NCBI GenBank assembly: GCA_963717455.1
Contig: OY970336.1
Span: 682,001 to 746,000 of the forward strand
Origin: Bog-473 sp963717455
GTDB lineage: Bacteria; Actinomycetota; Acidimicrobiia; Acidimicrobiales; RAAP-2
Reading direction: 5' to 3'
Length of the DNA: 64,000 bases
This document shows, one piece after another, positions 1 to 8,798 of this stretch. Position 1 is the first letter of the stretch; every line of letters starts with the position of its first letter. The notes beneath the pieces were generated by a model that made no database searches, was not told the DNA's origin, and was given only the letters and a program-made list of their open reading frames with translations. Both the position numbers and the translations under genes were made by a program.

Positions 1-93
1 AGCAGACCAGGCTGAGCACAACCCCGATTGTGCCCCGCCGGCCGTCCGCCGGCCGCCCCGGTGGCGGGGCCACAGCAGAAGATAAGGTGCCGC

Positions 94-753
94 ATGCACA
101 CTCAACGGATTCACGAGGTGCTGACAGAGGCGATTGTCGGGCGTCATTTGCTCACGCACCCCTTCTACCGTCGTTGGGAGGCCGGCACCCTCTCCGAGGG
201 CGAGCTGGCCGCCTACGCGGAGCAATATCGGCACATCGAGTGCGAACTTCCGGTGACGCTGGCGGCCATCGCCGACGCGCTGCCTGAGGGCCGGGCGCGT
301 GAGCTCGTGCAGGCGAACCTCGCCGACGAGCTCGGATCGCCGGAGCCGCACGCGGAGCTCTTCGAGACCTTCGCGCAGGCCACAGGCGCCGCTCACGACG
401 CACCCGCGACGCCCTCGACGGCGGCACTGCTGGCGCTCGTGCGCACGGCGGCGGCCAACGATCCCGCGGCTGCGCTGGCCATGGTCGCCGCCTACGAGGT
501 CCAGGGGGCCGACATCGCCGGCTCGAAGTCCGACGGCCTCCGCCGCCACTACGGGCTCGACGAGCAGGGCACCCGTTTCTGGGACGTGCACCGCACCCAG
601 GAGGTGGAGCACGCCGGTTGGTCCCTCGAGGCACTGGTCGAAATGGGAGCCGATCCCGACGTCGTGCAGGTCGCGGCGCTCGTGTCGGCGGACTCGTGGT
701 GGCTGTTCCTCAGCGAGCGCGAGGAGCTGGCACCCGCCACTGCGCCCTGCTAA
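94..753 (+). CDS. CADD/PqqC-like haem-oxygenase-fold metal oxidase
   Basis: This 219-residue protein belongs to the TenA/PqqC/CADD superfamily of haem-oxygenase-like helical bundles. The visible metal-ligand pattern is the CADD one: a Glu and His in ELGSPEPH, a Glu in YEVQGADIAGSK, and HRTQEVEH near the C terminus. In that last motif the usual HxxxDxxH has become HxxxExxH. Relatives include di-metal oxidases that make p-aminobenzoate or cleave fatty acids; the substrate here is not known. The ATG at 94 was chosen because family similarity begins there. A TAAGGT box five bases upstream may be a -10 element of a leaderless transcript or, read as AAGG, a weak ribosome site. It ends six bases from the convergent murD2. 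Confidence 0.75.
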   Translation: MHTQRIHEVLTEAIVGRHLLTHPFYRRWEAGTLSEGELAAYAEQYRHIECELPVTLAAIADALPEGRARELVQANLADELGSPEPHAELFETFAQATGAAHDAPATPSTAALLALVRTAAANDPAAALAMVAAYEVQGADIAGSKSDGLRRHYGLDEQGTRFWDVHRTQEVEHAGWSLEALVEMGADPDVVQVAALVSADSWWLFLSEREELAPATAPC

Positions 754-759
754 TGCGGC

Positions 760-2088
760 TCAACTGAGCTGCCCGCAGCGGGCGGCCGCAGCCGCGAAGG
801 CGGCCGAACGCTCCCGATAGTCGGCGAAGCGCCCGAAACTGGGCGCGGCCGGCGACAGCAGCACGACCGCTCCGGGTCCCGCCCATCCGAACGCCGCCTC
901 CACCGCAGCGTCGAGGTTGGCGGCGTCGATCACCTCCACCGCAGCTCCGCCGGCATCGCGCACGGCCGCACCGATGCGCGGGCCGTTGTCGGGCATGGTG
1001 ACGACGAGCGTCGGCGCCGTGCGTGACGCGACGGTCCGTCCCAGCGGCGTGTAGTCGAGGCCGCGGTCGTGACCACCGACCAGCAGCGCGACCGGCCGCT
1101 CCTCGAAGGCGCGCAGCGCGGCCTGTGCCGGCAGCACGTTGGTGGACAGGCCGTCGTCGACGAACTCGACCTCGCCGACCCGGCCCAGGGAATGACACCG
1201 GCTGGGCAACCCGCCGAAGCCCGCCGCGGCACCCGCGAGCAGCGCGTCGTCTCTCACTTCGGGGATCCCCAGCGCGACGAGCACGGCTCGGCCGATGGAC
1301 GCGTTGCGCGCGTTGTGCGGGCCGGGGAGCCCCAGCGCATGTGACCAGACCGCGTCGCGCTCGACCTCGGGCGCGCTCACCCAGCGCACGTGCGGGCCGA
1401 GCAGGGACGCCTGTTCCCGCAGCATCTCGTCGGAGCCGTCGGCCAGCGCGACTTCGACCCCCGGCTTGGTGCACAGCGACAGCTTGTCGGCGTAATAGCG
1501 CTCGACGGTGCCGTGCCAGTCGAGGTGATCGGGCGACAACGATGTGACGGCGACCACGCGCGGCGACGTGGCCAGATCAGGAACCTGGAAGCTCGATGTC
1601 TCGATGACCCAGTAGTCGGGTGCGGTCTCGGGCGTGGGGTCCCAGGGCGGCTGGCCGATGTTCCCCCCGGCCCGGGCGCGGTAGCCGAGCCGTGTGAGGA
1701 GGTGCACGGCCAACGCGGTCGTCGTGCTCTTGCCCTTGGTGCCGGTGATGCAGGCCACGCGGGTCGGGTCGGCCTCGGCCATGAAGAGGCCCAGACCCCC
1801 GCAGACGGCGACTCCCGCCGCCTCGAGCTGCGCCACCTCCGGCCGGTAACGGCTGATGCCCGGGCTCTTGACCACCACGTCGCAACGGAGCAGCGCATTG
1901 AGCCCGCCCGACCCCGTGGCCAGGACTTCGAGCCCGTCGATGGTGGGCGCGCCGGCCGCGTCGTCGACCAGGACGGGCACGCGACCCATCGCACGGAGGC
2001 GGCGGACGCTGGCGTTCCCCTCGACGCCCAGCCCCCAGACGCCGACCGACGCGTCAGCGAGCGCGGACCAGGAGATCGGCGGCTGCAT
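760..2088 (-). CDS. murD2: UDP-MurNAc-L-Ala--L-Glu ligase, MurD-like (probable MurD2)
   Basis: This is a 442-residue Mur ligase with a Rossmann-like N domain (VGVWGLGVEGNA), the ATP-binding P-loop TGTKGKSTTT, a central domain with PDHLDWHG, and a C-terminal domain with VGGHDRGLDY. Its start overlaps the end of murL by 35 bases, so the two are probably translated together. MurD enzymes normally add D-Glu to UDP-MurNAc-L-Ala. Next to murL, the expected activity is the MurD2 one, known from Xanthomonas oryzae: ligation of L-Glu, which MurL then epimerises in the product. A canonical MurD in a dcw cluster elsewhere cannot be excluded. The N terminus was set at MQPPISW, where the Rossmann fold begins. 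Confidence 0.85.
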   Translation of the reverse strand: MQPPISWSALADASVGVWGLGVEGNASVRRLRAMGRVPVLVDDAAGAPTIDGLEVLATGSGGLNALLRCDVVVKSPGISRYRPEVAQLEAAGVAVCGGLGLFMAEADPTRVACITGTKGKSTTTALAVHLLTRLGYRARAGGNIGQPPWDPTPETAPDYWVIETSSFQVPDLATSPRVVAVTSLSPDHLDWHGTVERYYADKLSLCTKPGVEVALADGSDEMLREQASLLGPHVRWVSAPEVERDAVWSHALGLPGPHNARNASIGRAVLVALGIPEVRDDALLAGAAAGFGGLPSRCHSLGRVGEVEFVDDGLSTNVLPAQAALRAFEERPVALLVGGHDRGLDYTPLGRTVASRTAPTLVVTMPDNGPRIGAAVRDAGGAAVEVIDAANLDAAVEAAFGWAGPGAVVLLSPAAPSFGRFADYRERSAAFAAAAARCGQLS

Positions 2089-3436
2089 AGCGCTCCGGGA
2101 TGTGGTGGGCACCGCGCGGCACGAGCAGGGCGGCCGTCGCGTCGGCGCCCGTCCCCTGTCGGCGAGCGGCCAGCTCCTCGTCCAGCCGACGGAGGACGAC
2201 GGTGCTCGCCCGGTCCGCGCGCTGCGCTGCGCTGCGCGCGGCGGCCCGGCACTCGTCGACGTCACCCACGCACTCGAAGGGTTTGCTGTCGGCACCCAAC
2301 CCCACCAGGGCCCGGAACCGGTGCTCGTTGTCCGGGTTCTGGAGGGGCTCGTTGCCTCCGAAGATGGCGGCGAGGTCCGATAGTGTCATGTACGGCGCCA
2401 GGACGAGGTCGATGAAGCAGCACTTGTCACACTGCCCGCACCACCCGGCGAGGCGCCGGCCCTGGTCCTGGTGGAAGGCGCGGTTGCAGCTGCGAAAGGT
2501 GTGGTGGTAGTCGGTGAGCCCGGCGAACCGCTCGGCCACCCACAGTTCAGTGCGGGGACGGAGGTAGGAGAACACGGAGAGCTCGGGGCCCAGGGCGCTC
2601 GCCACGAGCTCGGCGAAGCCACGCTCGAACTCCTCGCCCTTCGACCACTGGTGGTTCACCGGGTGCCCGTCCACCACCAGGGTCGGCACCGAGGCCGACC
2701 ACTCGTTCGAGAGCACGACGGCGTCGCGCCGACCGAGCACGGCGGCCACGACGGCCGCCGCCGTGATGATGGCGGTGACCGGCACGTGTCCGTTGAGAAA
2801 CCCCAACCCGGCCGAGCGGTGCACCAGCGGGTCGATCGCGCGCGCGACGCGGACCACGGGCAAACCGGTCACCGCAGCGGCGTCCTCGATGGCGGCAAAG
2901 CGATCGCCCGAAGGGTGGACCACGCACAGCGCCGCGCCCGGGTGGTCGGGCGAGAGGGACTCGACGGTGACGATGGAGTCGATCCCGCCGCCGAAGGGGA
3001 TCAGCGGGCGGCCCCGCTCGGGCTCGTAGCGCACCGGCGCCGTGGGGGAGGCGTCGGCACCCCTCACCTCGAGGCCGCGCAGGTCGATGCCGTTGCGGTA
3101 GGCGAACTCTCCGAGCCCGTGGGCGTAGTACCCGGTCAAGAAGGCGCGCTCGGCCGCGGTCGTGGGGAGATCGCCGAGGTCGATCACCGGCGCCGCCGTC
3201 GTCTTGTAGTACGACACGCCCGCCAGCAGGAACAGGATGCGCACGGCGGCCTGGACGGCCGGGTCGTCCCAGTCCCCGTCCGGCCCGAAGGTGAAGCGCT
3301 CCGTGAAGGTGTGGGTGGTGGTCGAGTACCTGCAGGTCACCGTCGACCGGCCCGCGTCGATGACGACGCCGTCGTAGCGGAAGTGGTCGGGAGGAGGCAT
3401 GCGGGCGGGAGTTGCCCGGACGCCGGGCGACCCCAT
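2054..3436 (-). CDS. murL: UDP-MurNAc-L-Ala-L-Glu epimerase MurL
   Basis: This 460-residue protein matches MurL, which uses ATP to epimerise the terminal L-Glu of UDP-MurNAc-L-Ala-L-Glu to D-Glu. Visible signs are an ATP-binding PP-loop-like motif, FGGGIDS, at about residue 150, the conserved NEWSAS stretch, and a Cys-rich WCGQCDKCCF motif in the C-terminal third. MurL homologues are often misannotated as endonuclease-domain or hypothetical proteins. The gene sits between pgeF, 29 bases upstream, and murD2, which it overlaps, so all three probably form one cell-wall precursor operon. Neither candidate start (3436 or an internal ATG at 3400) has a clear ribosome site, so the N terminus is uncertain. 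Confidence 0.8.
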   Translation of the reverse strand: MGSPGVRATPARMPPPDHFRYDGVVIDAGRSTVTCRYSTTTHTFTERFTFGPDGDWDDPAVQAAVRILFLLAGVSYYKTTAAPVIDLGDLPTTAAERAFLTGYYAHGLGEFAYRNGIDLRGLEVRGADASPTAPVRYEPERGRPLIPFGGGIDSIVTVESLSPDHPGAALCVVHPSGDRFAAIEDAAAVTGLPVVRVARAIDPLVHRSAGLGFLNGHVPVTAIITAAAVVAAVLGRRDAVVLSNEWSASVPTLVVDGHPVNHQWSKGEEFERGFAELVASALGPELSVFSYLRPRTELWVAERFAGLTDYHHTFRSCNRAFHQDQGRRLAGWCGQCDKCCFIDLVLAPYMTLSDLAAIFGGNEPLQNPDNEHRFRALVGLGADSKPFECVGDVDECRAAARSAAQRADRASTVVLRRLDEELAARRQGTGADATAALLVPRGAHHIPERYAAADLLVRAR

Positions 3437-3465
3437 GCTACGGCGCCGATGGTGGCACGGCGGCC

Positions 3466-4266
3466 TCAGTCGAGCAATCGCACCAGCAGGCCGAACCTGC
3501 CGCAGGGCCGCGCGGCACGGTCGCTGAACAGGGACTCGTCAGCCGTGGTGAGCCCGCAGTCGGCGATGTGCGTCGGCCGGAGACCGCTGCGCAGCAGCTG
3601 TTGACGGTTGGCGGCGACGAGGTCGACCTGCCAGTGGCCTGGCCCGTTGGGCCGCGTGACGCCGGCGTCGAGCGCGTCGGGCCGCACGGCACGTGCGAGG
3701 CCGCGACACACCTCGGCACCCACCTGGTAGCGGTCTGGGGCGACGGCCGGGCCGAGGAAGGCCCGCAGACGTTCCGGCCTCGCCCCCCGCCGTTCCATGG
3801 CGAGCACGGCCGCGGCCACGGCCCCCGCCGCGGTGCCGCGCCAGCCGGCATGCACGGCGGCGAGGACGCGGGCTGCCGGATCGACGAGGGCGATGGGGAG
3901 GCAATCGGCCACCAGCATCACCAGCGTGACGTCGGGCGCGGTCGTCACCAGCAGGTCGGTGGCGGGGATTGCGTCGTCCTCGGCCGCCGTGCCGCGGCCG
4001 CGGTCCGCGGGTCCCACGAGAGAGGCCGCGGTGCCGTGCACCTGCTGGGCGAAGACCATCGTCTCGAGACCGACACCGAAGCCGGCGGCCGCCCGGGCCC
4101 GGTTCACCGCCACGCCTTCCGGGCGGTCGCCCACATGCAGCCCGAGGTTGAGCGTGTCATAGGGCGGGTGCGACACCCCGCCCTGGCGAGTGGTCACGGC
4201 CACCGCGGCCCCGTACGACTCCGCCTCCTCCCAGCGCAGCAGGGGGACGGCGGTGGGAGCGGTCAC
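3466..4266 (-). CDS. pgeF: Peptidoglycan editing factor PgeF (YfiH/LACC1 family)
   Basis: The 266-residue protein is a full-length DUF152 multicopper-oxidase-fold protein. It shows the family metal-site motifs QQVHG, ADCLPIAL and the HAGWRG block, and C-terminal DCGLTT. Homologues are Cu/Zn enzymes acting on purine nucleosides, and E. coli YfiH prevents L-Ser from replacing L-Ala at position 1 of the peptidoglycan stem. Placement directly upstream of murL and murD2, which act on the MurNAc-dipeptide, favours the editing role here. The location differs from the common actinobacterial ftsZ-linked site, so it may have moved with the murL pair. Confidence 0.85.
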   Translation of the reverse strand: MTAPTAVPLLRWEEAESYGAAVAVTTRQGGVSHPPYDTLNLGLHVGDRPEGVAVNRARAAAGFGVGLETMVFAQQVHGTAASLVGPADRGRGTAAEDDAIPATDLLVTTAPDVTLVMLVADCLPIALVDPAARVLAAVHAGWRGTAAGAVAAAVLAMERRGARPERLRAFLGPAVAPDRYQVGAEVCRGLARAVRPDALDAGVTRPNGPGHWQVDLVAANRQQLLRSGLRPTHIADCGLTTADESLFSDRAARPCGRFGLLVRLLD

Positions 4267-4297
4267 GGCTCGCCACCATATCGAGCGCCCGTCGGAC

Positions 4298-4714
4298 TTA
4301 GGACGCCTCGCTCTCGTCCCAGACGGTGGTGGGGACGACGGAGAGCAACGTTCCGGCCCGCGCTCGGCGCGCCGTCGTCACGGGCGGTTGGAGCTCGGCG
4401 AAGCCGTACAGCTCGGCCGTGTCCGCCGTGGCGTCGGCGCCCGGATCGCCCGACGCCGCAGCCGGCTCGGTGACACCGAGGACATCAGCCAGCGAGTGAC
4501 CCGCCGCGAGCGCCCGGAAGAGCACGGCGAGCGACTGGAGCGAGAATCCCCGGTCCTGGAGCTGCAAGACGGCGGTGACGCGGGCGAGGTGTGCCGGCGT
4601 GTAGAGGCCGGTGCGCCCCCGCAGCTCGGGATGGGGGAGCAGACCCAGGGTCTGGAAGGAGCGGACGCGACGGGACGTGGTCCCGCTCCGCGCGGCCAGC
4701 TCGTCGATGGTCAT
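4298..4714 (-). CDS. MerR-family transcriptional regulator
   Basis: This is a 138-residue regulator with an N-terminal winged helix (MTIDELAARSG, then RRVRSFQTLGLLP) followed by a linking helix that includes LQLQDRGFSLQSL and an Ala-rich effector region without conserved Cys pairs. It is divergent from the MaoC hydratase gene and probably controls it. The start was placed at the ATG where MerR similarity begins. An alternative ATG at 4762 would add MNFCHTCQVEASDPAE but would overlap the hydratase promoter. The inducer is unknown; MerR proteins next to acyl-CoA genes often sense fatty-acid or branched-chain metabolites, so that is only an inference. Confidence 0.8.
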   Translation of the reverse strand: MTIDELAARSGTTSRRVRSFQTLGLLPHPELRGRTGLYTPAHLARVTAVLQLQDRGFSLQSLAVLFRALAAGHSLADVLGVTEPAAASGDPGADATADTAELYGFAELQPPVTTARRARAGTLLSVVPTTVWDESEAS

Positions 4715-4738
4715 CTCGGCGGGGTCGCTCGCCTCCAC

Positions 4739-4767
4739 TTGACAAGTATGACAGAAATTCATGTAAC
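4739..4767 (+). promoter_or_regulatory. Predicted promoter of the MaoC hydratase gene
   Basis: TTGACA at 4739-4744 and TGTAAC at 4762-4767 are separated by 17 bases, in an AT-rich island that stands out from the GC-rich surroundings. It points to the hydratase start at 4863. The spacer carries a repeated half-site (TGTCA read on the minus strand, twice, four bases apart) that could bind the divergent MerR protein. Confidence 0.55.
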
Positions 4768-4862
4768 ATCAAATCCCGTCACTAAGGAACCCGAGCAGTC
4801 TCGGAGGACGAGACCGGACACGACGAGAAGAACCGGACACAACGAGAAGAGAGGTACCAGCG

Positions 4863-5747
4863 ATGGGACTGAACCCCGGTGCGGTGGGCTCCACCTCCGA
4901 GCCCTTCGAGCGGTCGTGGGACCACAAGGATGCGCTGCTCTACGCCTTGGGCGTGGGGGCCGGGGCGCTCGATCCGACGGGATTCGAGCTCGACCTGACC
5001 ACCGAGAACTCGGTCGGGGTCACCCAGCGCGTCCTCCCGACCTTCACGACCATCGTGGGCCAGGGCGGTGGAGGCCGGGAGTCGATCGGCGACTTCGACC
5101 CGGCCATGGTCGTCCACGGCGAGCAGGCGATCCGCTTGTACGGCGAGATCCCCACGGCGGGGACGGTGTCGATCGTCACGAAGGTGGCGGGCATGTACGA
5201 CAAGGGGTCGGCCGGTCTGGTGGTGCTCGAGAGCGAATCGCGCCACGCCCACAGCGGTGAGCTGGCCTTCACCAACCGCACCACCCTCTTCATTCGTGGC
5301 GCCGGTGGCTTCGGCGGGCCCCGGAACCCCGAGGGCGACGAGGAAAGCTCGCTGGCGACTGAGCCGCTGCCCACGCGCGAGCCCGACGAGGTGGTGTCCT
5401 ACGCGACCCGAGCCGACCAGGCGCTGCTCTACCGGCTCAGCGGGGACCGCAACCCGTTGCACTCCGACCCGACGTTCGCCAAGCGGGCCGGCTTCGACCG
5501 CCCCATCCTGCACGGGCTGTGCACCTACGGCTTCACCGGGCGGGCGCTGCTCCACACCGTCTGCCGCTCGGACCCGGCGCACTTCGGCGCCATGCGCGCC
5601 CGCTTCTCCAAGCCCACGATGCCGGGCGACACCCTCACGATCTCGGTGTGGGACATCGGCGAGGACGCGAAGGGCGCCTACCGCTTCCGGACCGAGACAC
5701 AGCGCGGCGAGACGGTGATCGACGCCGGGCTCTTCCAGCTGGCCTGA
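4863..5747 (+). CDS. MaoC-family (R)-specific enoyl-CoA hydratase (hydratase 2)
   Basis: The 294-residue protein has two hot-dog folds. The second carries the hydratase-2 motif YRLSGDRNPLHSDP followed by GFDRPILHGL, with the catalytic Asp and His. It should hydrate 2-trans-enoyl-CoA to (R)-3-hydroxyacyl-CoA in beta-oxidation of fatty acids or steroid side chains. The length and two-domain layout match the stand-alone hydratase 2 of actinobacteria. A good ribosome site, GAGAGG, lies eight bases before the ATG. It has its own promoter and the divergent MerR regulator as a likely controller; no other beta-oxidation gene adjoins it. Confidence 0.88.
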   Translation: MGLNPGAVGSTSEPFERSWDHKDALLYALGVGAGALDPTGFELDLTTENSVGVTQRVLPTFTTIVGQGGGGRESIGDFDPAMVVHGEQAIRLYGEIPTAGTVSIVTKVAGMYDKGSAGLVVLESESRHAHSGELAFTNRTTLFIRGAGGFGGPRNPEGDEESSLATEPLPTREPDEVVSYATRADQALLYRLSGDRNPLHSDPTFAKRAGFDRPILHGLCTYGFTGRALLHTVCRSDPAHFGAMRARFSKPTMPGDTLTISVWDIGEDAKGAYRFRTETQRGETVIDAGLFQLA

Positions 5748-5765
5748 GCCGTCCGGCCGGCGTGC

Positions 5766-6179
5766 TCAGGCGCGGCAGTCCGCGCACACGCCGAAGATCT
5801 CGACGGTGTGGGTCACGTCGCTGTAGCCGAGGGCGGACGCCGTTGCCTCCGCCCAGCGCTCCAGGTCCGCCAGCTCCACTTCGGAGCCGCGGCCGCAGAC
5901 GCGGCACACGACGTGGTGGTGGTGCGCCTCGCTGTGGCAGCGCCGGTAGACGAGCTCGCCGTCGGCGGTCTGGAGCGCATCGAGGCGCCCCTCGTCGGTG
6001 AGCAGCGCCAGGTGCCGGTAGACGGTGGTCAGCCCGACGGCCTCGCCGGAGGCCCGGAGCTCGGCGTGGATGTCCTGCGCGCTGCGGAAGTTGTCCGACC
6101 CGAGCACGACGTTGAGCACCGCCTCACCCTGCCGGGTCCGGCGCGACGTGCGGCCCACGTGCTGGCTGAGCTCAGCCAC
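5766..6179 (-). CDS. zur: Fur-family metalloregulator, probable Zur
   Basis: This 137-residue protein has the Fur fold: an N-terminal winged helix (SAQDIHAELRASGE, TTVYRHLALL) and a C-terminal dimerisation domain with HHHHVVCRVCG and a final CADC, which together make the structural zinc site. Its start overlaps the end of the metal permease gene by eight bases, so it is co-transcribed with the importer genes and probably represses them when metal is plentiful. Zur is the best guess from context; a manganese-sensing role is possible, because the ligands in the binding protein are not those of classical ZnuA. Confidence 0.85.
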   Translation of the reverse strand: MAELSQHVGRTSRRTRQGEAVLNVVLGSDNFRSAQDIHAELRASGEAVGLTTVYRHLALLTDEGRLDALQTADGELVYRRCHSEAHHHHVVCRVCGRGSEVELADLERWAEATASALGYSDVTHTVEIFGVCADCRA

Positions 6180-7035
6180 GGCTCAACTCTGCCAGGTCCG
6201 GGGCGGCCGCCCGGTGCCTCCGCCGGGCGATCACGGCGGGGCCGACGAGGCGGGCCACCACGTAGAAGGCGAAGCTGAGGGCGACGATCAGCACGCTGGG
6301 CTTGACGGTGGGGAACTGGAAGCTCAGCAGGAGTCCACCGTCCGCCGCCACCACCGCCATCGCGATGGAGAGAGCCGTCACCACGAACGGGTTGGAGCTG
6401 AGACGTTGGGCGGCCGCGGCGGGCGTGATGGCGAGGCTCAGCACGAGGAGGGTGCCCACGATCTGCGCCGCCTCGGTCACCGTCACCGCGAGCACGAAGA
6501 GGAAGATGATGCCGAGCAGCCCCGTCCGTACGCCCCGCGCCTGGGCGACGTCGGGGTCGACGGACACGAAGAGCAGCGGGCGCCAGATGGCGGTGAGCAC
6601 TGCGGCCACGGCGATCGCGATGGCGCCCAGGAGGAGGATCTGGCTCGAGCTGATGCCGAAGATGTTGCCGAAGAGGATGTTCAGCGCCTCGCTGGCGTAG
6701 CCGTGGTAGTAGCCGAGGAGGAAGACGCCGAGGCCGAGCCCGGCGGCCAGGATGACGCCGATGGTCGAGTCGCGCTCGGAGGCGCGTTGCCCCAGGAGCC
6801 CGATCAGCGAGGCCACCACGAGCGCTCCGACGAGCGCTCCCGCGAGCGGGTTGTCGGCCACCAGCAGTCCCGCGACGGCGCCCGTGAACGCGAGCTCGCT
6901 CGTGCCGTGCACGGCGAACGACATCGTGCGGGTGATGACGAAGGGACCGATGAGGCCGCAGCTGACCGCCACGAGAAAGGCGGCCTCGAGCGCATGCTGG
7001 GCGAACGGGAACTGGAGGTAGAAGCCGATGCCCAT
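6172..7035 (-). CDS. znuB: Zinc/manganese ABC transporter permease (ZnuB type)
   Basis: This is a 287-residue integral membrane protein of the ABC-3 family with about eight to nine hydrophobic segments, several rich in Gly and Ala as usual for this family. It forms the channel through which the ATPase imports Zn or Mn. Its ATG overlaps the stop of znuC by one base (TGATG), and it overlaps the zur start, so translation is coupled along znuA-znuC-znuB-zur. Confidence 0.88.
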   Translation of the reverse strand: MGIGFYLQFPFAQHALEAAFLVAVSCGLIGPFVITRTMSFAVHGTSELAFTGAVAGLLVADNPLAGALVGALVVASLIGLLGQRASERDSTIGVILAAGLGLGVFLLGYYHGYASEALNILFGNIFGISSSQILLLGAIAIAVAAVLTAIWRPLLFVSVDPDVAQARGVRTGLLGIIFLFVLAVTVTEAAQIVGTLLVLSLAITPAAAAQRLSSNPFVVTALSIAMAVVAADGGLLLSFQFPTVKPSVLIVALSFAFYVVARLVGPAVIARRRHRAAAPDLAELSRG

Positions 7036-7874
7036 CAGTGACCGTGCCCGGCACCATGGTCGACGTCATGGGCATGGTGCGGGTGGGCGCCGGGCTCGGT
7101 GGGCAGCTCGTCCTCGGCGCTGACGACCAGGTAGCGGTCGCGCACCTTGACCACGTCGACCTCGATCCCGTAGAGGTCGCTGAGCCGCTCGCTGGTCAGG
7201 ATCTCGGCGGGGGTCCCGATCGCCCACCGACCGCGCACGAGGTACAGGATGCGGTCCACATAGGGCAGCACGGGATTGACCTCGTGGGTGATGAAGACCA
7301 CGGGCGTGCCCGCGGCGCGGCGACGCTCGTCGATGAGCCTGGTGACGGCGCGCTGGCTGGCCAGGTCGAGCGCCAGGAGGGGCTCGTCGCACAACAGGAC
7401 CGTGGGGTCGCCCAACAGGGCCTGGGCGATGCGCAGCCGCTGCTGCTCGCCGCCCGAGAGCAGGCCGACGGGGGCGTCGGCGTAGACGGCGGCGCCCACC
7501 GCCCGCAGTGCGTCGTCGACGCGCCGCTTCGTGGCGCGGGCGTGTCGGCGCACACCCCATTTGTGGCCGTCCACGCCGAAGCGCACCAGGTCGCGCCCGC
7601 GGATGGGCAGCGTGCGGTCGAAGGCCTGCTGCTGGGGCACGTAGCCCAGTGCAGGGTTGCCGCGGCGCGGTGGCGCGCCGTTCACGCGCACCGTGCCCTC
7701 GGAGAGGGGGAAGAGGCCGAGCAGCACCTTGAGCAGCGTGGTCTTGCCCGTGCCGTTGGGGCCGAGCACGGCGAGGAACTCGCCCTCGGACACCGTCAGG
7801 TCCAGCTCGGACCACAGGGTCCGTTGGCCGAGGCGGACGGAGGCCGCCCGGAGCTCGACGGGTGCTGTCGTCAC
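7035..7874 (-). CDS. znuC: Zinc/manganese ABC transporter ATPase (ZnuC type) with His-rich tail
   Basis: The 279-residue ATPase has Walker A GPNGTGKTT, the Q-loop, signature LSGGEQQR, Walker B VLLCDEPLLALD and the H-loop THE. The start is a GTG at 7874 whose GTGA overlaps the stop of znuA, which fixes the N terminus at VTTAPVELR. An unusual feature is the C-terminal tail HPHHAHDVDHGAGHGH, which has seven histidines in its last 16 residues. Such metal-binding tails are usual on CDF, ZIP or binding proteins but uncommon on a cytosolic ATPase, and may sense or buffer the imported metal. Because of the frameshift in znuA, the same reading frame stays open upstream to 8819; that long frame is not a genuine fusion. 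Confidence 0.9.
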   Translation of the reverse strand: MTTAPVELRAASVRLGQRTLWSELDLTVSEGEFLAVLGPNGTGKTTLLKVLLGLFPLSEGTVRVNGAPPRRGNPALGYVPQQQAFDRTLPIRGRDLVRFGVDGHKWGVRRHARATKRRVDDALRAVGAAVYADAPVGLLSGGEQQRLRIAQALLGDPTVLLCDEPLLALDLASQRAVTRLIDERRRAAGTPVVFITHEVNPVLPYVDRILYLVRGRWAIGTPAEILTSERLSDLYGIEVDVVKVRDRYLVVSAEDELPTEPGAHPHHAHDVDHGAGHGH

Positions 7875-8798
7875 GGGCTCCGGCTCGACCGGAGGGCGTG
7901 GAGGAGATGGGTCAGCTGCGATTGCTGCCATTGCTGGTAGGTGGCCACCCCGGCGGGCATGGTCTCGGACACGCCCACCACGGGGATGCCGTGCTGCACG
8001 GCGAGCGTGCGGATCTGTGTCGTGACAGGTGTCACCGTCTGCACGTTGTAGAGGAGCACGTTGATGTCGTGCTTGGTGATGAGCTGCTGCATGGCGAGGG
8101 TGTCCTCCGGACCGGGATCGACGCCCTCCTCGATCGAGCGCGGCGAAGCCGGGCGGGGTCTTGACGTCGAGGCCGGCCACCGCCACGGCATAACCCGGCA
8201 CCCGCTCGGTGTAGGCGATCGACACGTTGTGGAAGTCCTTCTTGATGGTGGCCAGGGTGGCATCGATGGGGAGGAGGGACGCATCGAAGCGGGCGAGGTT
8301 GGCGCGGAACGTCGACGCGTCCTGCGGCGCCGCCTTCGCCAGCGCGGCGGTGATGGCCGCGGCCACGGCCGGCACGCGGGGGATGTCGTACCAGAGGTGG
8401 GGGTTGGGGTCGCTGCCCGTGACGTGGAGCACCGACGATGCGACCACGATCCTCGGGTGGCCACTGTCGGCGCTGAGGAGGGACTGCATCCAGGTGTCGT
8501 AGCCGGCGCCGTTCTCGATGACGACCTGGGCCTGGGCCAGCGTGGCCGCGTCGGCGGCGCTCGTCTCGAAGAGGTGTGGGTCGGCGTTCGGGTTGGTGAT
8601 CAGGGAGGTCACGCGGACGTCACGCCCCCCGAGCTGGCTCGTGATGTTGCCCCAGAAGTTCTCGGCTGCGACCACGTGCACGACCGCCGCGCCCTTCGCC
8701 GCCGTGGCTGCGCCGCCCACGGCGACGCCCGCCAGGCCGACGAAGGCCAGGCCGAGTGCGCCAGACAGGAGGGTGTGCACCAGGCGCCGAATGGTCAT
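7871..8798 (-). pseudogene. znuA: Metal ABC transporter substrate-binding protein (ZnuA/TroA type), frameshifted
   Basis: Both halves of a cluster A-I metal-binding lipoprotein-like protein are well preserved, but they lie in two frames. The first frame gives a signal peptide (basic MTIRR, then a long hydrophobic Ala/Gly run) and ligands His75 (NADPHLFE), His134 (DPNPHLWYD) and Glu199 (YTERVPGY). After about residue 220 (TPPGFAA) the coding moves by one base and continues with IEEGVDPGPED to VGVSETMPAG. The break lies in CGCGCTCGATC, minus strand, 8132-8142. Repairing one base gives 308 residues, normal for the family. The ligand set His, His, Glu, Glu/Asp resembles manganese-type or mixed proteins as much as classical ZnuA. 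It may be a sequencing error, since both halves look under selection. Confidence 0.8.

Noticed and set aside
4714..4762. Longer MerR protein starting at 4762 with an added Cys pair
   Set aside because: This would overlap the predicted hydratase promoter, and family similarity begins at the later ATG. It cannot be fully excluded.
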